Part shown: positions 23,120-34,690 of the stretch, one piece after another
Numbering within the stretch: position 1 is the first letter of the stretch
Layout: the number at the start of each line of letters is the position of its first letter
Assembly (NCBI RefSeq): GCF_035046485.1
Contig: NC_085138.1
Span: forward strand, 11,192,759-11,256,758
DNA: 64,000 nt
Origin: Aedes albopictus
Taxonomy: Eukaryota; Arthropoda; Insecta; Diptera; Culicidae
Reading direction: 5' to 3'
The notes under the pieces: model-generated
The model's input: the letters and a program-made list of their open reading frames with translations, nothing else
The model's database searches: none
What the model was told of the DNA's origin: nothing
Position numbers and translations under genes: made by a program

Positions 23120-23375
23120 TCCTACTGAAGCGAATAAAACACGGCAGGCTGTGGTGGACTGGGCACGTAGCTAGTATGCCGGAGGAACGACAAGCTAAAA
23201 CCATATTCATCAGAGAGCCAGGTAAGGGTCGTCGGCTTCGTGGTAGGCCACGCACACGGTGGCTTTTTGCAGTTGAGGAGGACCTTAAGGGCTCTGAACG
23301 TTGAGGGTGACTGGTAGCGATTGGCCCAGGACCGAGACCAGTGGAGGCGAATGCTTCATTCGGCGTAGACTCACC
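23120..23375 (+). pseudogene. Non-LTR reverse transcriptase C-terminal tail fragment
   Basis: The plus strand encodes a GRLWWTGHVASMPEE motif followed by GRRLRGRPRTRW and EEDLKG, the conserved tail seen after the RT domain in RTE-like elements, then a frameshifted DRDQWRRML-like end. Only the tail remains. It is distinct in sequence from the RTE-like family at 31-50 kb. Confidence 0.7.
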
Positions 23376-24804
23376 GCTACGAGTTATAACCCATCAAGTA
23401 TCAAGTAGTATCCTAGTTGACACTTTCATAGGAACCTGTTAAGATAATAATCGTGGAGAAATGCGTTCCGGAAGGAAGTAAACATACCCTTTTTTGTTAG
23501 GATATCGAATTTACGTTCTTGGAGATTAATCATTCCTGGAAGTATGTCATATTTTAAAGCTTCGATCCGGATACTGGACCTGTCATATGTGCCATTCTTG
23601 CGTTCAACGAAAATAAATTTCCAAAACTGTGGTCACAAATGAGGTAAAAACCTCTTGTCGACGTCACAGTCAGAAAACAGTAATATGAACTGTACAACCA
23701 CGATGTGCTAAAAGATATCATAAACAATTAAATTTCATAATAAACTGCATATTTTTACTTTTGGAATGTGTTCTACAGTAAATCTTTGCATTTATATACA
23801 AATGTTGCAAAATATTTTGTCAAAGAATATTATTCCGTTTTTATCACTATTCCGTTTTTGTCAACTGAAAATCGCGGACCGTGTTGATAAAAACGGAACA
23901 TACCTGTAATATGACCCATTTTCTATTAGCTTTCAACTGCTTTTTACAGAACTTAGCTTAAAAATCTAGAAAAAAAGTTATTAAGTAAATTATTTCTTGA
24001 TGTCATCGACCAAAAGTTTGGGGCCACTTTCGTAAAACATGGAAAAGTGATTTGGTTATATCTTCGTCATCTATAGTTCAATTTTAATTATTTTTGGCTC
24101 ATTTCAAAGATAATTAACTAGATTTACGTTTGATGTCTTTAACTTAACGTATTTAACGATTTTTGTATATAAAAATGTTATGTAAAGTTAGCACATTTTA
24201 CCACGCTTCAAAAAATGAGGCAACTTTACGTTAAGTTTTAGTATGTAAATTTCAACAAATATGTGTGGTTCAATGTCTATGCAGTAAGTATCATTCATTT
24301 TGTATCAAATAAGCCAAGAAGAATCAAAATTGAATGAAAGATGACAAAGATATCAACAAATCACTTTTCCATGTTTTACGATAATGACCCAAAACTTTTG
24401 GCCGATACATCATTTTGACGGGTGACCCCAAACTTTTGGTCGATTATTGGTCAAGAATTAATTTACTTAATAAATTTTTTTCTAGATTTTTTAGATAAGT
24501 TCTGTAAAAAGCAGTCGAAAGCTAATAGAAAATGGGTCATATTACCGCTCTCATCTTAAAATTTGGCCGACCCAACTTCCAGCGACACTGCCGTAAGTTA
24601 ATATTCATTTTTTGGAAAATTTGACAACTTTGGGTTAAGTTTACATACAAAATTTTTTGAAAAAGTTTCTTTCAAATCATGTTTAAAGTTTCTTTGACTT
24701 ATTATCTTTTGAATGAACCCTAGGGTTTTGAAATCGGACGCAAATTGGCGGAGATATGGGCCTAAAAAATGACATGTTTTTGAGGGGGTGACCCCAAACT
24801 TTTG

Positions 24805-25170
24805 AACGGGAGTGTATGACCAGTTCCACCGGCGCTAGTCCGGATCGCTAAAATGGCCATAACTCCGGAACACCTTGACCGATCCAAACCATTTGCAATA
24901 CCAAACAATGCGGTGATATTCCGGTTCGATTCGTGCTATAATCCGTAAAATCAGTCAATGGGAAGTGCCTTAAAAGCGAGTGACCTTTTTTGTACACAGA
25001 CACACATACACACATGTACACATACACACATACAGACATCATCTCAATTCGTCGAACTGAGTTGATTTGTATATGTGACTTGACCCTCCGAGTCTTCTAT
25101 CGAAAGTTTGTTTTTGAGTGAACTTATAGCCTTTCGGTATACTTTGATGTACGAGAAAGGCAAAACCATG
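24805..25170. repeat. Interspersed repeat with CA-rich segment
   Basis: Contains a CACATACACA-rich stretch at about 24997-25037, then AGACATCATCTCAATTCG and ACTTATAGCCTTTCGG. I recall this type of sequence as common in mosquito genomes but cannot name the family. No frame of note. Confidence 0.4.
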
Positions 25171-25332
25171 AAGAAAAGTTCCGAGCAAATTATTCATAGA
25201 TATTTTCAAGAGCACGTGAAAAGTTTATGGGGGAATTTGAATGATTTTTGAAGAATTCTCAGGGTGAACTTTTGAAAGATAGAAGAAAGCTTTTGTTATG
25301 TCTGTTGCGTATCCTGAAAATTAAATATTTAA

Positions 25333-25682
25333 GGCGAAACTGGAAGCATTTCCTCACTTTTTGGTTTTTGATTTTTTATTAAATAACGAAGCAATATTTT
25401 CAAAATCGGTTTTCGTGCACATATAGAGTATGGATCAAGGTATCTTCTGAAATTTTTTTGTAGTGGAAAATGTTTTTCGTTTTTGCAGAAACCATTTTTG
25501 AACAAAATTTCACAAAAAAATGGTTTCTGCAAAGATGGAAAACATTTTCCACCTCAAAAAAATTCAGAAGATACCTTGATCCATACTCTACATGTGTACG
25601 AAACCCGATTTTGAAAATATTGCTTCGTTATTTAATAAAAAATCAAAAACCGAAAAAATGAGAAAATGCTTCCAGTTTCGCC
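25333..25682. mobile_element. TTAA-flanked hairpin MITE, 350 bp
   Basis: Two arms of about 165 bp are near-perfect inverted repeats, starting GGCGAAACTGGAAGCATTTY and ending with its complement, around a loop near 25505. TTAA flanks both sides at 25329-25332 and 25683-25686. TTAA duplication is the signature of piggyBac-type transposition. No coding capacity; RNA from either strand would fold into a long hairpin. Confidence 0.85.
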
Positions 25683-26944
25683 TTAAAGCAATGGATTATA
25701 GATTTTTTTTATAACATAAACATAAATATAGTTACTTCAGACTCCCCTTAAAATTACTTTCTTTGTTCAACCTCACACATACACTGAAGCTATGTACATA
25801 TAAAAGGAAATTTTAGCTAACTAGTTCTGTTATCATCACGCATTTGCCGTGTTCGGTCATCCGTGAATACCTCTGAAATTCCCATCACGCTGTAAAGTCT
25901 TCCACAGTTCACCACATCATTTGTTGGTCCAAAACAGGCCTCTCATCATTTTTCGTATAAATATACAACATTTTTTGGTGCTGAAACTCCCAAAATGCTT
26001 GCGTAACGCTCCCGAGGCCTCCTGGAGTTCATTGAGTCCATTGACACCCCTATGGACCCCAACAAATGCCCCTTAGACCTTCCGGTATCCCATGGGACTT
26101 CCTTGAAATGCATCTGAGACCTCGTGGTATTCCGTGAATCCCCCTAAAATTCTCCTGAGGCCCTCTGGCACTTCCCTAGATTTTTCTGAGACCCCTTGAA
26201 GCGCCCCTGAGCCCCCCCCTGGAGCCTTCTTGAGTCCCCCTGATACGCCCCTGAGACCCTAGGGAACTTCGGACCCTTGGGGTGGAACTTCGGGAAGTGC
26301 AGGTTTATGGGTTCCCAAGAGGATTGCTTCTATCTGAGACAAGGGCAACTAGAGACGGGGTCTTGCGAAGGGCGGGCTTCCCTATGTTTCAGAGTTTTCA
26401 GAGTTGCTTAAATGGTACTCGAACCATGTAGCGTGAAAATGAGAAACAGTTCAGCGTAAGTTAAATGCGCAAGTTGCTTCTTTGCGCAGTTGTAGTTTGC
26501 AGAATCGTTGTCTTCTTCTACATGATAAGAATATGAAATACTAGTTGCACAGACCTGGAGTTCCAGAGGTTCCGAAAACTTCGAATGAGACATGCGGATA
26601 ACTCAGGAAGTGTGAGAAAGTGGGGGCATTGATTTTTGGAGCAGGTTTCAGAGGCGTTACAGCGGGTGTTACAGAGATATTTTAGGGGGTTTCGGTGGAT
26701 CTCAGGTGCGTTACAAGGCGTGCATGGAAATTTTAGAGGGATTTTGGAGCCATTTCTGAAAGTTTCAGAGGATTTTCGACGGATTTCAGGAGTGTTATAG
26801 GTGTGTTGCGAAGGCATTTTCCGGGAGTTCTGTAGGTAGCGCCTTTGTAACGCCCCCGAAAATCTCAGGAAATCTTCCTTTCTAGAAATACCTATTATAA
26901 GATAACTACTCCTTACTTTCAATCCTAAGAACTCACGATGATGC
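25683..26944. repeat. Degenerate repeat region, no gene
   Basis: 26020-26330 holds CCTGAGACCCCTTGG-like words and 26640-26850 holds TTTCAGAGGCGTTACAG-like words at irregular 15-30 base spacing. Both look like decayed tandem repeats. 25690-26020 and 26330-26640 show nothing identifiable. Confidence 0.4.
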
Positions 26945-27440
26945 AGAGGGCCGAATTAAAAGATCTCCATTCCATTCTGAGCGATTTCCCGCCAATGGCC
27001 TCGACCTGTGGCCAGGTCATATTTCTGTCGACCTTCTTTATGCCCCTATCGAGGCTGCGCTGCCGTGAGCCTCTGGGTCTGTCTCTGCTGCGATGTCCTG
27101 TTGGGTTCCAATCTAACGCTTGTTGCAGATTTCGTTCCCGTCACTGCGTAGAGTGTGGCCGATCCACACAACCCTTCGCTCTCAAATTTCTGTCGCTATC
27201 GGCTTCTGATGACATCGATGATGGAATTCCACGTTTTCAGAAACAAATGTGAGGCCATCATGCACGAAGAAAATACCGCAGGTATCTATTGATGAAGACC
27301 TGCAGCCGTTGAGTTTTCTCCGCTGATACACACCAAGTTTCACTGGCGTACAGCAGCACGGATTTCACGTTCGGGATGAAAATTCGGATTTTTGTGCGTC
27401 GACTAATCTCATTGTTTTCCATACACTGTTGATACGGGCA
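26945..27440 (-). pseudogene. Non-LTR reverse transcriptase C-terminal tail fragment, minus strand
   Basis: The minus strand reads through frameshifts as a tail containing ISRRTKIRIF, SVLLYASETW, a RYLRYFLRAWWP-type motif, ALDWNPTGHRSRDRPRGS and SLRMEWRSFNSALC. That order of motifs follows the RT domain in one group of non-LTR elements. The palm and endonuclease are absent. Multiple frameshifts and stops make it a fossil. Confidence 0.65.
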
Positions 27441-27698
27441 ATGCGTCGAACTCTTAGCGGATCATGCTGAGATGTTGGTGGCGTGGTCGACACTTTAAAA
27501 TTGTGTCCAAAGTGCTCGATCCTGCGTTTCAGCTGGTCAGGCGGGTCTGTCAATCTATTTGGGTAGTGAGTAAGCAAATAATTGATTTACAAAATTTATC
27601 TGAACACGATTCACCTCAAAGCATTCCCAAACCTCAAATATTTAAATGCTTTCAGTTTCAGCATCGGCCTCAATTAGAAAATGTTAGTTCAGGCAATC

Positions 27699-27944
27699 AT
27701 AATTCAGGCCAAACAATTCAATAGGTCCTATCTGCATTTGAGAGGCTCAATTTGTTCACTTTCTCTTTCAATTATTGCAATGCAATGATACACTTTTCAA
27801 CTACTTTTGCAATACAAATCAAAAGATGATTGTTGAGAGAATCATAATACAAATAAACAGCTGAGATATTAACGAGAGAGAGGGAAACCAAAGAGAGCCT
27901 CTCTTCTGCAGATAGGACCTTTAGACATGTTTGGCCTGAATTAT
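27699..27944. mobile_element. TIR MITE, about 246 bp
   Basis: ATAATTCAGGCCAAACA at 27699 and its complement ending at 27944 form TIRs. Further in, AGGTCCTATCTGCA is repeated inverted near 27722 and 27919. No clear target duplication. Non-coding. Confidence 0.65.
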
Positions 27945-29509
27945 CAGCGTCACAGTTTTGTCCAGCGGCGGCGAAGGGATTCGATAGAAACTATCGAATC
28001 TACAATTCTATTCTACCCATAGAACGTCGACCGGCGGTGTGGTTGCGGCGGTGACGATGCAGTCAAATGCAAACTCACAAAATAATCGAACATTGCGGTG
28101 TTTATTGTGCCAATCAATATCCCCCGGCCCAAGTGCCGCCGAACAGTGTGTTTATTCACAATTGAACAATTAAAAAGCGACATCTGAGGGTTTCCCTCCC
28201 GCGAATGCCAACTGACGCGTATTCGAGCACTTTTTCGGTTAATCAAATTGCTGCTGCTCGGCGTTTGATGTGCGGTGGCGGCCGTTTTATTTGAGATTCG
28301 AAAATTTGTTTGGTGATTTCATTTGAAGGGATCGTTCATTTAGATTTTAATTTCCAATGGGTTTTTAAGTGACAGTCAATTATAATTGAAATGTTTAAAT
28401 TAGTTTGTGGACTCTGAATGGTGTGTGATTAGCCGTGAATGTATTTGAAATTCCAATAAAAGTGGTTATTAAAAGTCAATCGTGGTGGAACGTTCCGGTT
28501 AGTGCATCCTGCGCTTTAAATTCGTAGAAACAAGCATTCAATTCACCAGCAGGGATGTAGCTTCCTTTGCCGGGCCCTAATTAAAAGTATCACGGTTCAA
28601 TGGTGTTCGACGTTGCTGGAAAAAGTGGAACAAAAAAAGTTGTAACAACCATCCTGTCATGCCTATTGATTCATCGCGATGAAAAAGCGCCTCAGCCAAA
28701 GCCTAGTGAAGCGTTCGCACATAAATCTGACGAAGGGCCCGAGGGCAGCAGCTTTTTTTATGAAAGGGTCGTTTCCAGCATGAAGGTCAAGCTTCCAATT
28801 ATTTTCATTTGGTCAATGCTTTTCATAACCAAGCTGGGATTCATTGAAAGCCCGGCACACAGATGGCAGCAGATACTGAGGCTACGTTTAGGTTTTTTTA
28901 GATTCTATTAAACGAAAGGACAGAGTAAATTTCTGAGACGGCTCTCTGTTTTCACAATCCTGACGAGACACGGCAGGAACACTAAAATTGATGTTTGACC
29001 ATGAAATCTTCACTCATCCAATCAATTTTCGTAAATTCAAAGCATTTCGGGTATAATGCACGGTCCGTTCGTACCACCATATTAAAACAGTACAAATGGA
29101 GTTGTATCATGTACGAAATCACGAATCCGACAGACGATGAACTTGCTCATTCCCATATTTTAGCACCTGGTTTGTAGGATGAAATAAAATAAACACATGT
29201 TTAATGTTTTCTTTAGTAAGCATGCGTAATAAGAAAATTTCGCTTCGTAGAATGCAACAAAGCTTTGCAGTCATCACTGATGATTGAGTGGATCGCAGAG
29301 AAAATAAAACAACCTGTTTTCATGTGTAATACGGCGGTGCGTGTGCGAGAAGAGAAAAGGAAGCATGCTCACAGTTGGAAATAACAGTCGGGTGTTAGCT
29401 GCAAAGGCAACTCTCCACAAGGTGAATTACACTCACCTCGTGGAGAGTCGCTTTCACAGTTCTGTCACGACTTTGGTATGCGTTTGAAAACGTTGTAAAA
29501 GTGCCTTCA
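27945..29509. other. Unassigned mostly unique-looking DNA
   Basis: Short frames only (for example 28600-28911 plus) with no family I recognise. The segment at about 29400-29480 (GGAGAGTCGCTTTCACAG) partly matches sequence near 4405-4450 in opposite arrangement, so a small dispersed repeat is present there. Confidence 0.35.
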
Positions 29510-30745
29510 AAATTTTGTATAGAGGTTATTTTGGAAATGCTTTAAGGATTTCACCAGAAATTCCCGCAGCAACTTCAACTTTCTCCAGAATTTTCACTAG
29601 GGATTTTTTCAGAAGTTTCACAAAGAAATATGCAAGAAAGTTGTGTATCAGTTTCTGCAGAAATTCCCTCAAGGGATTTCTTTAATAAATCCGTCAGAAA
29701 TTTATCCTATTTTTCAAGACTTTTCTAGATTATTTTTCCGAAAAATTCTTCGGAAATTCCTTTATGCATTCTCTCAAACGATCTTCTGGATTTTTTTCAA
29801 AACTTTCTACAGGATTTGCCATATAAATTACTCCAGGGATGTTTTTTTTTTATTTGAATTCCTGTCAGAAAATCTTCCTAAGGTGTCTTGAAAAATTCCT
29901 ACAGGGAATCTTCAAAAAAAAAAAAATAAATAAAATGAGAGGTCCATTCGGGAACTTTCTGCAGGGATTCCTGTAGAAATTTCCCTAGGGATTCCTTCAC
30001 ATTTTTTTCAAGGAAAACTCTTTTAGATTTTCCTCTAGAGAATTTTTTACAAATTTATCTGTGGATTTCTTCCAAAGATGTAACAATAATTTTATAATGG
30101 ACTCTTGCAGAAATGTATCCTAGCATTCATTTGAAAAATCTTTCATGGGTTCCTGAGAAAATTTGCCAGGAGTTCTTAAGGAAATTCTTACACGGATAGC
30201 TTCCAAAAATGTTGCAAGATTCCTTTAGAGAAAAAAAATCAAGAACTCCTTTCAAAGAACTTGTTCATATTGTTCCAGAAATTCAAGTACGAATTTACTC
30301 TGATTTTTTTTTTCAATATTTCCTCGGAAATTTTTAAAACCTATCGTCTAGAAAACTTTCTCAAAAATACTCCGTGGTTTTTTGTTTCAAAAATATCTCA
30401 AGAGGTTTTGTTAGAAATTCCACCAGGGGTTTCCAAATGTTTCTTCAGGTATTCCTTCTGGATATTTTTCAGAACATCCATCTATGGTTTCTTAAAATAC
30501 TCCTGTTTTGTCAGAAATTCTTTCAGGAATTAATTTAGAATTTTCTTCAGTTTTTTTTTTTCTAAATTCTGTCTGATATTTCTTCTTAGATATTCCTAGA
30601 TTTACTTCGAAAATTCCAGCAGGGATTTTTTCAAAACTTGTTTCATGGATTCTTTCAGAACTTCTTCCAACAGTTCCTTCAGGAATTGCCCAAGCGGTTC
30701 CTTCAGAAAATCCTCCAGGAATTCATACATGGGAATATACCAGTG
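29510..30745. repeat. Degenerate 12-bp-periodic repeat block
   Basis: AGAAATTCCTKCAGGGATTT-type words recur roughly every 12 or 24 bases across 1.2 kb, heavily mutated and interrupted by A and T runs. Opposite orientation to the 12770-15935 array. Confidence 0.55.
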
Positions 30746-30756
30746 ATGTTGGGGAA

Positions 30757-30935
30757 ATTTTCTCGACTCCCTGGGCATAGTGTATCATTGTACTTGCCTC
30801 ACAATATACAAATTCATGCAATGGCATGCAAAGAAAGCCCTTCAAATAATAACTGTGGAAGTGCTCGAAGTACACTAAGTTGATGCGAGGCAGGCCAAGT
30901 CCCAGTGGGGACGTAGAGTCATAGATATAAAGAAG
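30757..30935 (+). mobile_element. Feilai-like SINE, 5'-truncated plus-strand copy
   Basis: Lacks the tRNA-like head but keeps the body (TCGACTCCCTGGGCATAG, AACTGTGGAAGTGCTC, GCAGGCCAAGTCCCAGT) and ends in an A/G-rich AAAGAAGAA tail. Confidence 0.75.
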
Positions 30936-30977
30936 AATACCGGTGAAGTACGTAGATGCTATCGACTGTTTCGAAAT

Positions 30978-31764
30978 CCACTAGTGATGGTGAAACTGCG
31001 CCCAAAACTGTGCGTCATCAACATTGTACGGTACCGGCGACTGCCACGGTACAACCAAGAGCGAATAAAACCGAATGTCGCCTCAGTATACGCGCAGAAT
31101 CTCGAGACCACGTTGCCAGACGAGAGCGAGCTCGATGAGGTCCCTCTAAAGGACTGCAGGAGTACAGTGAAAGCAGTCATAAACGACGCAGCCGAGAGTA
31201 TCATCGGGTACGTGGAACGGAATCGACGGAACGAATGATACGACAAAGAGTGCGGAACGGTTTTGGAGGAGAAGAACGCAGCGCGAGCGGTAATGCTGCA
31301 GCAAGGGACCCGACAGAATGTGGAGCGTTACAATCAGAAGCGGAAACAGCAGACCCGCCTCTTTTGGGAGAAAAAGCGCTGCCTGTAAGAAGTGGAGTCT
31401 GCGAAGAAATTGAGCTGCTGTGCTGTTTCCAAGAAACACGGACGTTTTACCAGATGCTCAACGCATCCCGCAATGGCTCGTGAATGGCGTGGAGGACGTA
31501 GGTACGGGAGACCACGACAACGGAGGAAACGACGACGCCAGTGCAGCGGAGGACGGAAATGAACCAACTCCCACGCTGAGGGAAGTTAAGGATGTCATTG
31601 ATCAGCTCAAACCCAACAAAGCAGCTGGTAAGGATGGTATTGCAGCTGAACTCATCAAGATGGGCCCAGAAATGTTGGCCATCTGTCTGCATCAGCTGAT
31701 AGTCAGGATATGGGAAACCGAACAGCTACCTGAAGAGTGGAAGGAAGAGGTAATCTGCCCCATT
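30978..31764 (+). pseudogene. RTE-like non-LTR element copy B, segment 1
   Basis: Encodes, with frameshifts, the region between endonuclease and RT: VKLRPKL, YAQNLE, IIGYVERNRRNE, then KPNKAAGKDGIAAELIKMGP and ETEQLPEEWKEE. It is 5'-truncated within the endonuclease. At 31764 it is cut by a 1.1-kb insertion and resumes at 32864. Confidence 0.85.
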
Positions 31765-32863
31765 AGCTTAGCTTAGCTTAGACTGACTGCACATATCTAT
31801 GGTTGCTACTCCGTGATTGACCCGAACCAATGACAGTTGCACAATGAATCAACTGAATATTTGACTGGGAGTGGTCAACATTCTCACTGTGCACGCTTCA
31901 GAGGCTCTCTTTAACGGTGCAATAACGGCGCCGGCCACGTCCTTGCAGTCAGGTTGGAAGAGGGAAGGAATGTTAATAGCAACCTTTGTTATGTGAAAGT
32001 TGGCGTTTACCGCACGTCTCCACCAAAGGCTGCAGGAAGGAGTGATTGTTAGTAGGGAAGGTTTCGTTGGGTTAGGATTCACTTTGATAAGTAATAAGAC
32101 CTTTTGAAGTTGAAGCATGCCGTGCAGACTGCAGTGATGTTGTTCGCTTCACGCGGAAAGCAAACAACCAACCACCCTCGTCAGGTGGTCGCTCAATATG
32201 TGCTACAAAAGAAGCAACAAAATATGCAGACGGAAGCTCTATTGTTCGCATCACGCGGAAAGCAAACAATCGACCACCCAAGTCAGGTGATCGTATAATA
32301 TTTACAATTAAAGACGCGACAACATATACAAACTTAAGCGCTATTGCTCACTCCGCGCGGAAAGCAAACAATCAGCCACCCGCATCAGGTGGACACTCAA
32401 GATTTATAACAAAAGACGTAACAAAACATGCCATCTGATGCGCTATTGCTCGCTTCACGCGGAAAGCAAACAATCGACCACCCACGTAAGGCGATTGCTC
32501 AATATTTATTCATAAAAATACAGACAACAAATATACATAGAAAAACAGTATGTCGTTAGGAGATTGCACAAAAAAAATGAAATTCAAGAAAAACAAATAA
32601 TTTGTAAGATGACGAATTATACAAAGTCAATTAAAAAGAGGACATTATAAACATATGAATACACCTATGGTATAAAATTGAATTAATACAATAATTGATA
32701 TAGAATCCATAGAAAGAGCACAACAAGGAACAAACTCACCGGATAATCGCTTGCCATCAATCGAACTTATAATGCGAAAGGAAAAAATAAATAAATCGGA
32801 GTACCGAACACAACGCGCGCGCGAATCCTGTCTCCAGCTGCCGAGCCGTCACTACACACACTC
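31765..32863 (-). mobile_element. 1.1-kb non-autonomous retroelement with 23-bp target duplication and internal 102-bp repeats
   Basis: Identical 23-base sequences flank it at 31742-31764 and 32864-32886, and the host RTE frame continues on the far side. Such a long duplication fits target-primed reverse transcription. The left edge holds short TTAGC repeats, so the 3' end probably faces left and the element reads on the minus strand. Four units of 102 bp, each with a GCGGAAAGCAAACAA core, start at 32141, 32243, 32345 and 32447. No long frame is present. It could be an internally deleted LINE or a large SINE; family not identified. Confidence 0.75.
32141..32545. repeat. Four tandem 102-bp units
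   Basis: The start positions 32141, 32243, 32345 and 32447 are exactly 102 bases apart. Each unit carries GCGGAAAGCAAACAAYC, CCACCC and GTCAGGTG-type words with 20-30% divergence by eye. Confidence 0.85.
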
Positions 32864-33198
32864 AGGAAGAGGTAATCTGCCCCATTCACAAGAAAGGTGA
32901 CCATTTGGAATGTTAGAACTTCAGGGCGATCACTGTTTTGAATACTGCCAACAAAGTGCTATCCCAGATCATCTTCCGTCGTCTGTCACCTAAAACAAAT
33001 GAGTTCGTGGGAAGTTATCAAGCCGGCTTCATCGACGGCCGATCGACAACAGATCTTCACCGTACGGCAAATTCTCCAGAAATGACGTGAATAGCAGCTC
33101 CGAACGCATCACCTGTTGATCGACTTCAAAGCGGCATACAACAGTATCAATCGCGCAGAGCTATGGAGAATCATGGACGAAAACGGCTTTTCCGGGAA
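32864..33198 (+). pseudogene. RTE-like copy B, segment 2
   Basis: Continues from 31764: EVICPIHKKGDHLE, FRAIT, VLSQIIFRRLSPKTNEF and AGFIDGRSTTD, then frameshifted motif A sequence up to the solo LTR insertion. An in-frame stop at 32917 (TAG where the sister copy at 49 kb has TGTGAG) and the later frameshifts show decay. Confidence 0.85.
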
Positions 33199-34690
33199 TG
33201 TTGAAATCAGGCACGTGTATTGGAGATAAGCACTGTCGCTGGAAGGTGGCAGCAGCTCTTCCTCTCTGGAGCCACCATATGTTGACGACGGGGCACTTAC
33301 ACTCCGTGTGGTGTTTCTGTCAGCTGCCGCGACGATCACTTGGCGATGACGACGACGACGATGATGGTAATCACACCACATCAGATGCACGGTACCGTTG
33401 CGAAGGGAGACGGTATTCGATTCCGCGTGTGCCGATCAACAGGCAAGAGAAACGCACTGAATAAACTGTCGACGACCGAAACTACTTACTGATACTCGGA
33501 GGATTGAGTGGTAGATAATTAAAATCGATTGGTCCAAATCGAATATGGGAGCAATCAACTGGCCTTCCTAGATCCGGTCAAATTCTTTCGCATTCGAAAA
33601 CGTGACTTAGTCGGATGAGGAAAAGTTGATCGCAATGCATTTATAGTTTTTCTAGACTCATGCCAAAGTTACTCGCATTCGGAACCGTGGCGTACCAGAG
33701 TGAGAAAATAAATGCTTGCCCACACTTGAATCGGTGTCAAACTGGCCTTTTCAGACTCTTGCCAAAGTTACTCGCATTCGGAACCGTAGCGTGCCAGAGT
33801 GGAAAAAGTTTGATCGATTCAGTATGATTTAGACTCCTCGATTCTAAATACTAAGTAACTCTTTTCAAAGACTTAAATTTTCCAATCAAGCTCCAGCCAA
33901 CTCCTTTCGCATTCGAAGGCTTGGGTAATAGGGGGGATTAGAAAAGATTAAGCTTCTCAAAGTGCTTGGTAAGAAGGATTTCGAGTAGCAAGTAAATGAG
34001 CGTTCTGTAACTTGTGACGTACAAGGCAAAACTGCTACTGTCTTTATTGTTCGATCGCCTTTTATACTCTCGTCCAGACATTATTCGCACCCTCTTTTTA
34101 CATGTCTTTTCCTGATTCCTACGTAAAGCATAATTATTATATGTGTATCGTCCAGAAACTATGCTCACCCTCTTTACATCATTAATTAACTCATGATTCA
34201 TCAAAATTCTAACTTGTATACATACAATCCTGCAATGAATCTTTCCAACAAGTTTTGCTAACAAGTTTTGCTAACAAATAATTAATCCCTGATCAAAACC
34301 TTTTCTGGTACTCGACCATTACAATACATTGGGGTTGCGTTCTTGACTTTACGTTAGTTGTGAGCATTGATAATTGATTACAATTTTATATCCTATCGGT
34401 GCATCAGTCATCCTCGATGCTGCGCTATCATAGCATATCGTATACAACGTTGTGTGAAAGGTCGCTCGTTTTCAATTCGATCTAATTGATTTTGCATATT
34501 GCAATTTACACTGGTTGTCATGAATATGTGACCAACACGATTCACAAAACGTTACCTCTACGATTATTATACAAGCTTTTGCGTTAGATTATTACAAGCG
34601 ATTTGCTTAATGCTAGATGTAGGAAATGATTGGAATTAGTGTGCTCTAGTTGTTAGAAATTAATGTACTTCACGCGTCGCGTTCGTAACA
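33199..34690 (-). mobile_element. Solo LTR, 1492 bp, with 5-bp target duplication
   Basis: Begins TGTTGA and ends TAACA, flanked by GGGAA at 33194-33198 and 34691-34695. The host RTE sequence is continuous once the insert and one GGGAA are removed. On the minus strand TATAAAAGG (34058-34066) is closely followed by AATAAA (34043-34048), so transcription probably runs leftward. Degenerate ~105-bp repeats with a TCGCATTCGGAACCGT core lie at about 33580-33930. No gag or pol frames, hence a solo LTR left by recombination. Bel/Pao is possible from length and 5-bp duplication; Gypsy or Copia is not excluded. Confidence 0.8.

Larger units (their letters stand above)
20545..23906. mobile_element. TA-flanked TIR element, 3.36 kb, with internal insertions
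   Basis: The ends match as inverted repeats: CAGGTATGTTCCGTTTTT at 20545 and its complement ending at 23906. TA flanks both sides (20543-20544 and 23907-23908). The uninterrupted foldback arm near 24545 shows the empty site with a single TA, which confirms the boundaries. TA duplication suggests a Tc1/mariner-type element, but no transposase frame is seen. The interior is mostly later insertions and degenerate repeats. Confidence 0.75.
20250..24804. mobile_element. Foldback element with long inverted arms, interrupted by a 3.4-kb insertion
   Basis: 20250-20353 and 24702-24804 are about 103-bp near-identical direct repeats. Inside them, 20384-20544 is the inverted partner of 24545-24704, and 23909 to about 24210 is the inverted partner of about 24210-24544. 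Without the insertion at 20545-23906, the palindromic part is about 960 bp with a centre near 24210-24226. Repeated phrases such as CCCCAAACTTTTG occur at the arms. It carries no coding capacity: a non-autonomous foldback element. Confidence 0.75.

Noticed and set aside
29400..29490. Short match to sequence near 4405-4450
   Set aside because: Shared words are short and arranged differently; not enough to define an element.
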